Shown here: positions 8,486 through 18,495 of the stretch, piece by piece | Layout of the letters: each line of letters starts with the position of its first letter | Position numbering within the stretch: position 1 is the first letter of the stretch | Source: Neptunomonas japonica DSM 18939 | GTDB taxonomy: Bacteria > Pseudomonadota > Gammaproteobacteria > Pseudomonadales > Balneatricaceae | DNA: 64,000 bases | Direction of reading: 5' to 3' | Assembly: GCF_000422765.1 (NCBI RefSeq) | Contig: NZ_AUGR01000005.1 | Coordinates: 186,001-250,000, forward strand | The notes under the pieces: model-generated | The model's input: only the letters and a program-made list of their open reading frames with translations | Databases searched by the model: none | What the model was told of the DNA's origin: nothing | Translations under genes and position numbers: made by a program

Positions 8486-8520
8486 TTTAAAAACACCTAA
8501 AAAGCATAGCTATCATGAAC

Positions 8521-8547
8521 ATAACCAAGAATAACATTCTTGGTTAT
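8521..8547. terminator. Perfect 12-bp hairpin between small genes
   Basis: ATAACCAAGAAT and ATTCTTGGTTAT are separated by AAC, an uninterrupted 12-bp stem. It lies 18 bases past the end of the leftward 114-residue gene. No U tract follows on either strand, so it may be a processing/3'-protecting hairpin rather than an intrinsic terminator. Confidence 0.55.
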
Positions 8548-8564
8548 ATACCCTTCCTTTTAAC

Positions 8565-8909
8565 TCAATGCTTTATATGAACCGTATTAGAAAAATAGTT
8601 TTTCATCCAGTCGTATAATTTATCTGCCGACACATCGTCCAATAGAGATTGCTCAAACTGCTCTGCAGGGTCTTGCGCTTTGAAGGTAAATTGATAACTA
8701 ACGATATCAGGCTGCTGATCATGCAATATAAGAATGATGCGTTTGCCGCTTCTTAAACAATCAATAGTCATTACATCAGCGGAGATGCCGCTTTCGCGCA
8801 TTTTCTGACTTACGCCAACAACAGGGTCAATTTCTTTAAAATCTTGCTTAATACGTGTATGAGCATCAGTGGCATTATCACATAACTGTTTTAGGTGCTT
8901 ACTAGTCAA
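8565..8909 (-). CDS. Hypothetical cytoplasmic protein
   Basis: 114 residues, not recognised. Starts with TTG, with AGGGA 6 bases upstream. Pattern: a helical N-terminus (LKQLCDNATDAHTRIKQDF), a beta-rich middle (DVMTIDCLRSGKRIILILHDQQPDIVSYQF) and a helical C-terminus (DWMKNYFSN). No signal peptide or membrane segment. The small alpha/beta layout is compatible with a binding or sensing domain, nothing more specific. Followed by the 12-bp hairpin. Confidence 0.65.
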   Translation of the reverse strand: MTSKHLKQLCDNATDAHTRIKQDFKEIDPVVGVSQKMRESGISADVMTIDCLRSGKRIILILHDQQPDIVSYQFTFKAQDPAEQFEQSLLDDVSADKLYDWMKNYFSNTVHIKH

Positions 8910-8953
8910 GAATATTCCCTATAATAAAAAACCGATCTTAATTAGTTGTTACT

Positions 8954-9385
8954 TTAAAAGTCTAAACCAGTGATCATATTTCTAGCAACAATAATGGTAG
9001 ATAAGGTTATGACTACCATGACGGTACTAATGACCCCTGTTTTGTTTGATTTTAACCAACCAAGCACTCCTATCGACAGCACAAATAGAAGAAAAGCAGA
9101 GGTTGCTGCGGATGTACTAAAGTTTCGTATTTTTCCAATTTGAACAAGTGCATCATCAGAAAAATGTTCAATACCCACCAGCCGCAAACTAATAGAGACA
9201 TCAACATATAAAGCAATTAAAAATAGCAAGGTAGTAACGATAAACAACAGATAATTAACAGTAGCAACCAAGCGTTGATCTTTGCCACGAATAATTTGTA
9301 CAGCGATAGACAAAGAAAAGCCCGCCATTAAACTACTAATATACGCAACTTGCCCGGACCTAAGTTCAAGAATTTCATTGATCAT
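8954..9385 (-). CDS. Four-helix inner-membrane protein, unknown function
   Basis: 143 residues with four predicted transmembrane helices (about 13-32, 45-65, 92-112, 117-135) and no sizeable soluble domain. Short charged loops (RGKDQR between helices 1 and 2; IGKIRNFS between 2 and 3). No family recognised. It lies between a small unknown gene and a chemoreceptor gene, all on the same strand but with 44 and 126 base gaps, so co-transcription is uncertain. Confidence 0.65.
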   Translation of the reverse strand: MINEILELRSGQVAYISSLMAGFSLSIAVQIIRGKDQRLVATVNYLLFIVTTLLFLIALYVDVSISLRLVGIEHFSDDALVQIGKIRNFSTSAATSAFLLFVLSIGVLGWLKSNKTGVISTVMVVITLSTIIVARNMITGLDF

Positions 9386-9511
9386 AATGAGGTATCTTTA
9401 AAAAGTTCAGTTACAGGGTATAACGTTTGGGTTCACATAAGATCTAACTCGCTAATAAAAAGAGCACTCTTATGTAATTCATAACAAGTAAACCAATGTA
9501 AAGGCGTACTT

Positions 9512-11545
9512 TTACACCTTAAATGTTGTCACTAAGCTTTGCAAAGCCTCTGCTTGTTTCGACATCTCTTCACCAGCTTGGACTGTTTCGCTAGCACCAA
9601 CAGAAGTTTGCTGAGCAACATTACTAATTTGATGTACATTTTGGCTAATATCTCTTGTAACACTCGCCTGCTCTTCCGATGCAACTGCAATTTGACTCAC
9701 CATATCTTGGATTCTCTGTACTGAACTCGCGATATGGTTGAGAGACTCTCCTGAGGTATGTGCCTGCTCTAATGTGTCTTGTGATTTTTGCTGGCTTTGC
9801 TGCATAACACTTACAGCCTCATTAGAACTATTTTGCAATGTATCAATAATGCTATTAATGCTGGCTATAGACTCCTGAGTCTTAGAAGCCAAAGAGCGAA
9901 CTTCATCAGCAACAACAGCAAAACCTCGGCCCTGATCACCTGCACGAGCCGCTTCAATAGCAGCATTTAATGCTAATAAATTGGTTTGCTCTGCTATACC
10001 TGAAATCACTTCAGAGATAGACCCTATCGACTGGCTTTTTTCCTGTACAGAGACAATAACTTTCGATGCCTGATTAATTTCTCCAGAGAGCTGTTCTATT
10101 GTCGCTATAGTTCTTTGAACATTGCCCTGCCCTTTGATCGTAATCTCACTAGACTCTTCAGTTAAGAGTGCGCAATTAGCTGCATTTTCAGCAACTTCGC
10201 TCACTGTTGCTGTCATTTCTTCGACGGCAGTTGCTACTAGCTCAGTTTGTTCATATTGAGCTTGAACATTATTATTTGTTTGCTCTGCAATGGATGCTGT
10301 TTCTGTGGAAGTACTCGCTAAGGCCTGAGAAAGCATATGAATATCATTTACTAAACCCTGTAGTTTTGTATTCATATTAATCATAGAGAGATAAAGCCCG
10401 TGTGCTTTTTCGCTGTTATTAAAATCTGTTGTTAAATCCCCATTAGCGATACGATCTGCTAACAATGCCATATCTTTTGGCTCACCACCTAAGGGCTTAG
10501 TGACAGAGCGGCTAATCGTATAAGCTAATAGACAGCCAAGTACCATAGTTAATAGCAAACTAATGAGCAGCACTAGCTCGAGTGTATCGACCGCATCGAC
10601 TAGTTTTACCTCATCAGCCTTGAGTAGCGTCTTCTGAGATTGACTCATCTTTAAGAGTATTTCCTTAATTCTTTTAGCTTTCGGAGCGGCTTTCGTTCCT
10701 AGCCAAGCATTAGCCTTATTCCATTCAGAACTAGCGCGTGAGGCAAACATTTCATCAACAAATGGACGAAACTCAGCGCGTTGTTTTTTATACTCATTCC
10801 AATGACTCTTTTGATTAAGTGCGAACAATATGCTGCTTGCCTTTAATTTTTTAAATTGTGTTTCGTTTTTATCCCAAAGCGCTAAAAATTTTGCTTTGAA
10901 CGCTTCATCACCAGACAACAAATAAGCTCGAATATTGGCAAGACCTAGCGCAAAAGATGCCCGGCTATCCGCCAGTGTTTTGAAGAGTTTTTTACGCTCG
11001 TAGCTGGAAGTATTATCCATCTCTTTTTCTATTAGAGCAGTTAAAGCAGCAACAGTTTTGGAAGCTCTTGGAGCAGCTTTTGTTAGCAATATATCAAATG
11101 ATGGGATATTGGCACTGGTATGAGCAAGGCTTTCTATTTCTTGTTGGGATATTCGAAACTCACCAATCAATAGCTTCATTTCATTAAGCTTGCGGATATT
11201 ATCTGGTACTGTCCATTGTTGAGAGAAAGTATTCAATTCACTCAAAGCAGCATCTAACTCCTGCCAACCTAAAGCGCGCTCTTTCTTAAATATATTCGCT
11301 TTAACAGGATCATTACCCAAAATAAGGTAGCCTCTTAAGCCAGACAAGGTTTGGCTAATAGCCCCTGATAAGCGCTCACCTGCCTCAACAGTAGGGTATC
11401 TTACATCTAGTAATAACTTTTGCTTTTCTAAGGTTTTTTCTAACTGGTTAAAAACTAACAAAGAACTTAAAACTGATATGGCTATTAGCGACCCAAAACC
11501 CAAAAAAAGTTTTGCTTTTATTGACATTTTTGAAAAAAAAGACAT
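9512..11545 (-). CDS. Methyl-accepting chemotaxis protein with long helical periplasmic sensor
   Basis: 677 residues: TM1 (about 10-32), an all-helical periplasmic region of nearly 290 residues resembling the HBM (helical bimodular) sensor, TM2 (about 324-346), HAMP starting [12 protein letters not shown], and a long cytoplasmic signalling coiled coil with the invariant hairpin tip ([20 protein letters not shown]). HBM receptors typically sense organic acids or other small metabolites. No C-terminal NWETF-type pentapeptide. Signals through CheW/CheA; no chemotaxis genes are nearby. Ligand unknown. Confidence 0.9.
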   Translation of the reverse strand: MSFFSKMSIKAKLFLGFGSLIAISVLSSLLVFNQLEKTLEKQKLLLDVRYPTVEAGERLSGAISQTLSGLRGYLILGNDPVKANIFKKERALGWQELDAALSELNTFSQQWTVPDNIRKLNEMKLLIGEFRISQQEIESLAHTSANIPSFDILLTKAAPRASKTVAALTALIEKEMDNTSSYERKKLFKTLADSRASFALGLANIRAYLLSGDEAFKAKFLALWDKNETQFKKLKASSILFALNQKSHWNEYKKQRAEFRPFVDEMFASRASSEWNKANAWLGTKAAPKAKRIKEILLKMSQSQKTLLKADEVKLVDAVDTLELVLLISLLLTMVLGCLLAYTISRSVTKPLGGEPKDMALLADRIANGDLTTDFNNSEKAHGLYLSMINMNTKLQGLVNDIHMLSQALASTSTETASIAEQTNNNVQAQYEQTELVATAVEEMTATVSEVAENAANCALLTEESSEITIKGQGNVQRTIATIEQLSGEINQASKVIVSVQEKSQSIGSISEVISGIAEQTNLLALNAAIEAARAGDQGRGFAVVADEVRSLASKTQESIASINSIIDTLQNSSNEAVSVMQQSQQKSQDTLEQAHTSGESLNHIASSVQRIQDMVSQIAVASEEQASVTRDISQNVHQISNVAQQTSVGASETVQAGEEMSKQAEALQSLVTTFKV

Positions 11546-11751
11546 TCGTGCAGCTCCATAAAACTTAAATTCCAGCTAACACTTATAAACTGAACTTATA
11601 TTTCACTTAGTCTGGTATAGAATTGACCAAAGTCAATTTTAAGTTATAGGTAAATTTCATATATAAGAAACGAGTAGGTATGGCATCATAAGTTTAATAA
11701 TTGATAGCCTAGCTACCCTATCTCCTTAAGCTAAATTTCTCTGCATAATAA

Positions 11752-12636
11752 CTACTCTAAATGTAAGTTTTGCAGCTGCTGTAATAACCATTGCCCCGCT
11801 TTACCTAGCGCACGGTTTTCAGTCCATACCAAGTCAATACCTTGCAGAATATCAGCTTGTTGGTAAACCAAATCAAGCACTACCAACTCTCCTGATTGCA
11901 GTTTTTCATCGACTACCGCCTCATGTATGAACGCCCAACCGATGTTGGCAACTAGGAGTTCTAAAATGACGAATGGGCTTTCTGACAGCCATACTTGCGG
12001 ACTTACTGTGTAACGTTCATGCGTTTGGTTGTCTGGATCCAAACTACGCCCGACAATTTGCCGATACTGTCTAAGGTCAGCATGCGTTACCTGTTTCTTT
12101 TGTGCTAACGCAAAGCTGGGGGCTGATACAGGGATTACACGCGAATATCCTATTCCCCGAAAACTAAAACCCTGCGGATAATATTCTTGTTCAATCATTA
12201 AACCTATATCAGCCCGATTGCTGCGTACCAACTCAGCTACATCACCACTGCCAGGGTCAAGTAATTCCAATGTAATATAGGGGAACGTCTCAGAGAAACG
12301 CTCTAACACTGTTACCACAACGGGTGATGCTACATTTTGCTCGATAGCAATACACAATGACGTTTCATCACTGTTACTCAACGAGGCTGCATGAGCATTA
12401 AACTCATGGTGGCTATGCAAAACGCTTCTTGCTGAGTTAAGTAGCACTTGGCCCGCGTCTGTGAGTACGGGACTGCGGCTACTTCTATCAAAAAGCTCGA
12501 CGTTAGCATCAATTTCCAGGTTATTAATAGCAGTACTCACTGCAGACTGCACCTTGCCAAGCTGGCGAGCTGCGCCAGAGAATGAACCTACCTCAGCGGC
12601 AACAACAAAACACGTTAACTGCTCAATACTTGGCAT
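11752..12636 (-). CDS. LysR-family regulator of the divergent PACE efflux gene (AceR-like)
   Basis: 294 residues: N-terminal winged HTH (QLTCFVVAAEVGSFSGAARQLGKVQSAVSTAINNLE region) and a C-terminal periplasmic-binding-protein-like effector domain. The ATG at 12636 is preceded by GGAGTGGG. It is divergent to a PACE transporter; the AceR/AceI pair of Acinetobacter has the same arrangement, with a LysR protein activating a diamine/chlorhexidine pump. The TATCT-N7-AGATA site in the shared region fits LysR binding. Effector inferred only by context. Confidence 0.85.
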   Translation of the reverse strand: MPSIEQLTCFVVAAEVGSFSGAARQLGKVQSAVSTAINNLEIDANVELFDRSSRSPVLTDAGQVLLNSARSVLHSHHEFNAHAASLSNSDETSLCIAIEQNVASPVVVTVLERFSETFPYITLELLDPGSGDVAELVRSNRADIGLMIEQEYYPQGFSFRGIGYSRVIPVSAPSFALAQKKQVTHADLRQYRQIVGRSLDPDNQTHERYTVSPQVWLSESPFVILELLVANIGWAFIHEAVVDEKLQSGELVVLDLVYQQADILQGIDLVWTENRALGKAGQWLLQQLQNLHLE

Positions 12637-12699
12637 ATAACCCACTCCTTTTTATGGCGCACGAAAGCACAAACTAAAAAACGCGTATCCAAAACCATC

Positions 12700-12716
12700 T
12701 ATCTAAATAATAGATA
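12700..12716. promoter_or_regulatory. LysR-type operator TATCT-N7-AGATA
   Basis: A perfect inverted repeat TATCTA-AATAA-TAGATA, matching the T-N11-A architecture of LysR binding sites, in the 161-base region between the regulator and the pump gene. Likely controls both. Confidence 0.6.
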
Positions 12717-12797
12717 CTTACTAACTACAAAGCATCAATAATATCTTTAATATTGCGATCAGTTAAATACACGCAAAGTAAAGCTCAGGAGAACAAC

Positions 12798-13283
12798 ATG
12801 TCATTGCAGGTGTCAGAAAAAGCAACAGCAAATATCGTTACTCGTAGTAGTCTCGACAGACTACGTTATATCCTGTTGTTTGAAGCTATTTTGGTCGCCA
12901 GCTCAACGGTTATTATCTCTTTCATTCTTGAACGCAATTTACTGGAAGTCAGTTATCTTGCACTCGTTCTCAGTGCTATCGCCATGGCTACCAATCTCTT
13001 CTACAACTATGCTTATGACTACATAGATGTTTCTTTTGGGCGTATTCCAACAGAGCGTTCAGTAAAACATAGGATTTATCATGCGGTGGGGTTTGAGCTT
13101 ATTTTGCTCCTTTTCACCCTACCATTAATCATCTGGTGGTTAGAGTTAAGCTTAGTAAATGCACTGTTATTAGATATCGGCATGATGGCAGCTGTCGTAA
13201 TTTACACATTTTTATTTGGACTAGGGTACGATCGAGCATTCCCGATTAAGCAACCTGAACCACTAATAATAAGTGCTGCTTAA
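12798..13283 (+). CDS. PACE family multidrug/polyamine efflux transporter
   Basis: 161 residues with four transmembrane helices arranged as two bacterial-transmembrane-pair repeats: RLRYILLFEAILV...FYNYAYDYID and HRIYHAVGFELILLLF...TFLFGLGYDRAFP. The paired Tyr-Asn-x-x-Tyr-Asp and conserved Glu in helix 1 are features of the PACE family, which exports chlorhexidine, acriflavine and short diamines by proton antiport. The start at 12798 has AGGAG 7 bases upstream. Confidence 0.88.
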   Translation: MSLQVSEKATANIVTRSSLDRLRYILLFEAILVASSTVIISFILERNLLEVSYLALVLSAIAMATNLFYNYAYDYIDVSFGRIPTERSVKHRIYHAVGFELILLLFTLPLIIWWLELSLVNALLLDIGMMAAVVIYTFLFGLGYDRAFPIKQPEPLIISAA

Positions 13284-13308
13284 AAATAGGCTATTAAAGC
13301 AACAACTC

Positions 13309-13337
13309 TCTAGAGCCCTTATATATCGGGCTCTAGA
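13309..13337 (+). terminator. Hairpin after the PACE gene
   Basis: CTAGAGCCC and GGGCTCTAG enclose a 9-base AT-rich loop about 26 bases after the stop. No clear T tract, so efficiency is uncertain. Confidence 0.5.
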
Positions 13338-13479
13338 AGAGATGTGCATATGTAATGCATAGACTTATCCACAGCTTGCGTGCATAACTATTTTTCTGTT
13401 TTTTCTTGCTTTTCTTAACTGCGTGACAATATGCCACATTCCTAGCCTCGTAAAAGCTCATTAGTATGCCCTCCCAAAA

Positions 13480-15477
13480 ATGATCCATTCGTTTATGAGG
13501 GCAGCAACTTTGAACATCCAACAACTCATCGGCATGATAGTACTCATTCCTCCTGTCAGTTTATCTGCAAGTGAGCTGTTACCAACATCAGATATCGAGT
13601 ATGTATCGATAGGTACCATTTCAGTCATTAACGGTACCTCTGATCAACGAGCAACTATCGGCGGAACACCGCTGAAGCAATCTCCCTTAAACGCGCATGT
13701 CGTTACCAGAGAAGAGATTGAACGCCTCAAGTTTGTTGACCCCGATGAATTTTTAGACCGAATCCCAGGTGAAACACAAGTACGTAACTTACGCATACCT
13801 AATGGTGGCAAAAGTTACACCATTCCCATGCTCGACGGTATTCCACTAGAAAGCCCTTACGAGGGAGCCACCCAACGACTAGACCGCGTCAATACATCAG
13901 ATATTGAGCGTGTTGAAGTCATCAAAGGTCCCTCATCGGCACTCTATGGCAATAATGCCTTTGGTGGTGTCGTTAATGTCATTAGTAGAGAAGCACCCAA
14001 TGAGCCTGAAGGTAAAGTATGGGCAGAAAGCGGCAGCTTCTCTCGACAACGTTTTGGCGTAAACGCAGGCGGGCGGGTAGACAAACTTGGATATTTTATT
14101 GATGCCAATATAAGAAGAACAGACGGACAGCGCGATGATGCTAAAAATGATCGAGAGCAAGCCAGTATAAAACTACTTTATGATGTAAATGACGCGCTCC
14201 GCTTTACCGTAAGAGCTGAACACTTAAGCGAAGACACCGTCGTACGGGGAGATTTAACCCGCGCACAGCTTGCCGATAACCCAAACCAGGCAGGAGGATT
14301 GAATTCTGCTACAGACTACACACAAGATTATATTTCGCTTAAAGCTGAACAAGATTTTGAAAGTGGATCCTTAGATGGCTCAGTAGTGTGGCGTGAAAAA
14401 TCTACTATAGGACTATCTCGTTTTAGCGGTCCTAAAGATGAGGATGACTCAGCCATTAGCTCCAAGATCATGTACCGGCATAACTTTGCAGAAGATAACG
14501 CCATTATCGGTTTTGAAAGCTATAAGGGTGAACAATTCACCAAAGCCTATGGTCGCGCAGATACATCACTGTCGGGGCCGTACACAACATTTGATAATGA
14601 GTTAGCATTGTATGCATGGTTTGCTCAATACCAAGCTTATCTCACAGAAAACCTGATACTCACAAGCGGTGTTCGTTACGAAGACGTTACTCTTCAATCC
14701 AGCCTTTATGAGGATGACGCTAACTTTTCTGATATCTCACCTAAATTTGGCCTGACGTATGATTTACCCGCAGGAAAAATGCTGTGGTTAAACATTTCAA
14801 AAGGCTTTTATGCTCCAGGTTTAAAAAGTCTCTTTAACATTGATTCGGGCAACCCTGATCTCAAACCTGAAGACGCCACCAACATTGAAGTTGGTCTACG
14901 TGGCAGTAGTGGCGACTTCAATTATGATTTTGCGGTGTATCACACAAGAATTAAAAACTATTTAGTGACACAAACCTTTGGCGAAGTCGGTAGCGAGTAC
15001 TTAAGCACCACCAATGCCGGCCAAGTCACAGTCAAAGGTATTGAATCTGTTATTGAATACGCCCCTTATAAGACCAACTGGCGTGTAGGCCTTACACATA
15101 CTTATGCACTCAATACGTACTATAGCTTTATCAGCTCAAAAGGAGACTTTTCGGGTAATGATATGCACCGCTCACCTAAACATCACTTTAACGCGCGGCT
15201 TGCATGGCAACCTATTGGGCATCTAGTAGTGGAGTTTGAGGGTGACTTCTATAGCACTTACTTTAGTGACGATGCCAATACACCGGCAGGAAAGTTCAAA
15301 CGAGATGAGCGTTTTAACATCAGGATGACATACGACAAAAAGAACTGGTCTTTTTGGGCAAACGCGTTAAACCTCACTGACACACGTGAAGACAGGGCCA
15401 CTTACAGCCGTGGACAGTTGAAGTTTCGTACTGCCGATGGCCGTGCTTTTTATACCGGCGTTTCTTATAAATTTTAA
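13480..15477 (+). CDS. TonB-dependent outer-membrane receptor
   Basis: 665 residues. Hydrophobic N-terminus to about 30 (PPVSLSA), plug domain with VVTREEIERL, FLDRIPG, a MLDGIPLES ligand-face loop and IERVEVIKGPSSALYGNNAFGGVVN region, barrel with a NPDLKPEDATNIEVGLRG segment and a terminal YTGVSYKF. The start context lacks a strong ribosome site and ATG at 13495 is an alternative. It precedes a PepSY membrane protein by 46 bases, an arrangement common in iron-regulated loci, so a ferric-chelate substrate is likely. I find no clear Fur box upstream. Confidence 0.88.
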   Translation: MIHSFMRAATLNIQQLIGMIVLIPPVSLSASELLPTSDIEYVSIGTISVINGTSDQRATIGGTPLKQSPLNAHVVTREEIERLKFVDPDEFLDRIPGETQVRNLRIPNGGKSYTIPMLDGIPLESPYEGATQRLDRVNTSDIERVEVIKGPSSALYGNNAFGGVVNVISREAPNEPEGKVWAESGSFSRQRFGVNAGGRVDKLGYFIDANIRRTDGQRDDAKNDREQASIKLLYDVNDALRFTVRAEHLSEDTVVRGDLTRAQLADNPNQAGGLNSATDYTQDYISLKAEQDFESGSLDGSVVWREKSTIGLSRFSGPKDEDDSAISSKIMYRHNFAEDNAIIGFESYKGEQFTKAYGRADTSLSGPYTTFDNELALYAWFAQYQAYLTENLILTSGVRYEDVTLQSSLYEDDANFSDISPKFGLTYDLPAGKMLWLNISKGFYAPGLKSLFNIDSGNPDLKPEDATNIEVGLRGSSGDFNYDFAVYHTRIKNYLVTQTFGEVGSEYLSTTNAGQVTVKGIESVIEYAPYKTNWRVGLTHTYALNTYYSFISSKGDFSGNDMHRSPKHHFNARLAWQPIGHLVVEFEGDFYSTYFSDDANTPAGKFKRDERFNIRMTYDKKNWSFWANALNLTDTREDRATYSRGQLKFRTADGRAFYTGVSYKF

Positions 15478-15523
15478 GTGGTCACCACATGATGACTAAT
15501 ATAATCGCCAAAGAGAGCTTTTT

Positions 15524-16825
15524 ATGTTCAAACAACAAGATTTAAATCGCTGGTTTTGGCGGTGGCATATTATTGCTGGGCTTATTACCTTGCCAATAGT
15601 CCTTTTACTCTGCCTTACGGGTGTCATTTACCTTTTCAAAGAGGACTATAATAATTGGGCATACCAACAGGCACGGACCATTGTTCCTACAGCTAACCAA
15701 CGCCAAAGCGGATACGTAAGCTTCGATAAGCAATTAGAAGCAGCCAGCCAGCATGCTGGCCGCCCTATTATGCAAATAACCTTACCCTCTTCAGAGAAAG
15801 AGGCAGCCAGCTTTCGTATTCAAGCCAAGGGACACACACGACAGCTCGTCTACGTAAACCCTTACACGGGCGAAGTAAGCGGAGAGTTCATCCAACATGA
15901 CAGCCTGATGTACACCATCAGAAAACTACACGGTGAGCTATTACTACACACCCCTGGCACCTTAGTCGTGGAGCTAGTTGCTAGTTGGTTTATCATCTTA
16001 TTAATCACTGGAATTTATATGTGGTGGCCATTAAAAAAATGGTCAGCAGCAGGCTTGTTTAGCATTCGCACGCAAAAGGGTCAACGTATCTTATGGCGAG
16101 ATATTCACGCGGTTGGCGGATTTTGGTTATCCCTCTTTATGCTCGTTATCATCGCGGGTGGTATGCCATGGACTGATATATTTGGCGGCAACCTAAAGCA
16201 GATCCAAGCGGCCACTGATACGGGGTTTCCTACTACATGGCGCAAAGCCCCTAACGTGTTATCCACAGTACAAGACAAGGCACTGCCACTAGAGAAAATA
16301 ATCAATATTGCACAAAGCCAAGACCTTGCAGGAAAATTAACACTGTCGATGCCCAAAGAAACCACAGGCACCTTTAAACTTGCCAATCGCAGTTTTTGGT
16401 TACAAGACCAGCAGGTTATTTATCTTGATCAGTTTTCAGGAGAAGTACTCAAACGCCATAGCTGGAAAGAGGTTGGCATTCTCATGGACTTGCGCCAGGT
16501 CGCCATGCGCCTACATCAAGGAGAGTACGGCAGAATCAGCTGGTATAGCGTACTCATTGTTAGCTTACTGTTCACACTCAGCTCAATAGCCGGATTAATA
16601 AGCTACCTTAAACGAAAGCCCAGCAACGGCTGGGGATTTCCTACCGTACCCGCACAATTTAACGTAGGCAAAGCTCTACTGGGTATTATCTTAGCCCTTG
16701 CCATACTGTTTCCTGTTTTTGGTATAAGTCTGGTAGCCATTGTGCTGGTAAGTCAGTTAAAACCTCTCTTAGAGAGATACAAAGCACGCATTAAGTACAT
16801 TCGTGCAATTAATGACAGCCATTAG
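15524..16825 (+). CDS. PepSY-associated TM (PiuB-like) inner-membrane protein
   Basis: 433 residues with an RWHIIAGLITLPIVLLLCLTGVIYLF first helix, the LHGELLLHTPG motif, a second helix pair (VASWFIILLITGIYMWWP), HAVGGFWLSLFMLVIIAGG, and two C-terminal helices after MRLHQGEYG. Conserved His residues in or near helices suggest heme binding or electron transfer, as proposed for ferric-chelate reductases of this family. Co-transcribed with the TonB receptor upstream, implying a role in releasing iron from the imported chelate. Confidence 0.87.
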   Translation: MFKQQDLNRWFWRWHIIAGLITLPIVLLLCLTGVIYLFKEDYNNWAYQQARTIVPTANQRQSGYVSFDKQLEAASQHAGRPIMQITLPSSEKEAASFRIQAKGHTRQLVYVNPYTGEVSGEFIQHDSLMYTIRKLHGELLLHTPGTLVVELVASWFIILLITGIYMWWPLKKWSAAGLFSIRTQKGQRILWRDIHAVGGFWLSLFMLVIIAGGMPWTDIFGGNLKQIQAATDTGFPTTWRKAPNVLSTVQDKALPLEKIINIAQSQDLAGKLTLSMPKETTGTFKLANRSFWLQDQQVIYLDQFSGEVLKRHSWKEVGILMDLRQVAMRLHQGEYGRISWYSVLIVSLLFTLSSIAGLISYLKRKPSNGWGFPTVPAQFNVGKALLGIILALAILFPVFGISLVAIVLVSQLKPLLERYKARIKYIRAINDSH

Positions 16826-16917
16826 AATAAAGTGATTAAGAAATACTAATCCGTGAAGCCCACGCTACTCCACACTGTATAACAATTGTGATGTATGTTT
16901 CATCGTTATACGTGTGT

Positions 16918-17115
16918 CTAAACGTATTTCAATAAGCGCCATTGTCCCTGCCAATTAGGTTCCATTGCAGGGATATCATCACACTGTTTATTTTGTGATC
17001 GGAGGGCTCTGCTTGGTTCAGGTGTAACTTTTTCGCAATCACCTGCCATCGTTGGTTTAGGCGAGTGTGATAAGGTAAACGCACTCTTTATCAAGGAGCT
17101 AACACTGAAAGCCAT
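16918..17115 (-). CDS. Small protein of unknown function
   Basis: 65 residues, not recognised. GAGG is 8 bases before the ATG, favouring a real gene. The sequence starts MAFSVSSLIKSAFTL and continues polar with Pro, Cys and Trp (MAGDCEKV, CDDIPAMEPNWQGQWRLLKYV). It is divergent to the winged-helix/hydrolase fusion with 168 bases between starts, so it could be its target. Evidence is limited to the ribosome site and position. Confidence 0.5.
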   Translation of the reverse strand: MAFSVSSLIKSAFTLSHSPKPTMAGDCEKVTPEPSRALRSQNKQCDDIPAMEPNWQGQWRLLKYV

Positions 17116-17283
17116 GACGATTTCCTCTTTAAAAACTAATAGGTTTCGATGTAAGAAAATGGTATTTCAGTCACATTCAGGCTGCTTGATGATTCCCTTT
17201 AGATCTCCTTGTGTTTTTCTTTATTCTTCGTAAAACCTGTCATACTGATGAAAACATCGGTGGATGTTAGGGGGAAAACTGAA

Positions 17284-18495
17284 ATGCAATACAAATTTTC
17301 AGATTGCTGGTTGGATACCGATACACGTGAATTCACCCGAAACGGGCTACCCAACAGCCTTGAGCCACAAGTGTTTGACCTCCTTGTTCTCCTCTTGGAA
17401 AACCATAGCCGCATTATCAGTCGGGAGGAATTGATCCACACTATATGGTCGCGAAGAATAGTCTCCGATTCGGCAATTGATGCACGAATAAGTGCTGTTC
17501 GTTCTGCTGTCGGGGATAGTGGGGCCAGACAAGCAATTATAAAAACAGTGCCGCGCAAGGGGTTCCGTTTCATTGTTGAACCCGCAGCCTGCAAAAACAA
17601 GAGCAAACCTGACACTAAGACACACTCCCCCGCTGTCGCAATCAAAGAGACAAGGAACGCACAACGGATTCGATATTGCTTATCCCGAGATAAAACTCGA
17701 ATAGGCTACGCCACCACAGGTAATGGAACACCTCTTGTCAGGACTGGACACTGGTTAACACATCTAGAGCATGACTGGCATAGCCCGATCTGGCGCCCCT
17801 TCTTAAATACTCTGGGAGAATCATTTAGCGTTACACGTTATGACCAGAGAGGAAACGGTTTGTCCGATTGGCAGCTTCGCGAATTTTCACTGGAAAGGTG
17901 TGTCGAGGATCTGGAAGCTGTCGTAGAGGCTTCCTGCTTGGAACGGTTTGTCTTGTACGGAACTTCTCAAGGAGCCCCTGTTTCTGTCGCATATGCTGCC
18001 CGTCACCCAGAACAGGTCAGTCATCTCATTCTACAAGGAGGCTTTGTACAAGGCAGAATGGTTCGCCCCTCTATAGAGGAAGCCGCTCAGGGTGAGGCAA
18101 TACTCACATTAATCAAGCATGGTTGGGGAAAGCCTGGAGGGGCGTTTATAAAAGGGTTTTCATCTTTTTTCATTCCTGACTCAACAAAAGAGCAGATCGA
18201 TTCACTGGTAGATTTACAACAGAAAACCACCACCGCAGAAAATGCGGTGACCATCAGAAGTGCGATTGATCATTTTGACATTTCTGCTCTGCTCAACCAA
18301 GTTTCAGTGCCAACTTTGGTCATTCACGCCCGTAATGATTCGGTACAACCTCTGGAGCAAGGTCAATCCATTGCCGCCGGCATTAAGGATGCGCAGTTCG
18401 TCATGTTGGAGAGTTCAAATCACGTGATTTTGGAACAAGAACCTGCTTGGCAAGTCCTGTTCAGCGAGATGAAAAATTTCACTCACAATGAATGA
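17284..18495 (+). CDS. Winged-helix (CadC/OmpR-type) DNA-binding domain fused to alpha/beta hydrolase
   Basis: 403 residues. Residues 5-98 form a trans_reg_C winged helix (VFDLLVLLLENHSRIISREEL, IDARISAVRSAVGD, IKTVPRKGFRF). Residues 128-400 form an alpha/beta hydrolase with nucleophile elbow GTSQG (Ser228), an acid in HARNDSV and His near 380 in SSNHVIL, so the triad looks complete. No transmembrane helix separates the parts, unlike CadC. It may be a one-component regulator sensing or hydrolysing a small ester or lactone. Start at 17284 follows a GGGGG ribosome site by 9 bases. Confidence 0.85.
   Translation: MQYKFSDCWLDTDTREFTRNGLPNSLEPQVFDLLVLLLENHSRIISREELIHTIWSRRIVSDSAIDARISAVRSAVGDSGARQAIIKTVPRKGFRFIVEPAACKNKSKPDTKTHSPAVAIKETRNAQRIRYCLSRDKTRIGYATTGNGTPLVRTGHWLTHLEHDWHSPIWRPFLNTLGESFSVTRYDQRGNGLSDWQLREFSLERCVEDLEAVVEASCLERFVLYGTSQGAPVSVAYAARHPEQVSHLILQGGFVQGRMVRPSIEEAAQGEAILTLIKHGWGKPGGAFIKGFSSFFIPDSTKEQIDSLVDLQQKTTTAENAVTIRSAIDHFDISALLNQVSVPTLVIHARNDSVQPLEQGQSIAAGIKDAQFVMLESSNHVILEQEPAWQVLFSEMKNFTHNE

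Noticed and set aside
13333-13524. 63-residue leftward frame before the second TonB receptor
   Set aside because: Lys/Tyr-rich low-complexity translation that overlaps the receptor start; promoter DNA.
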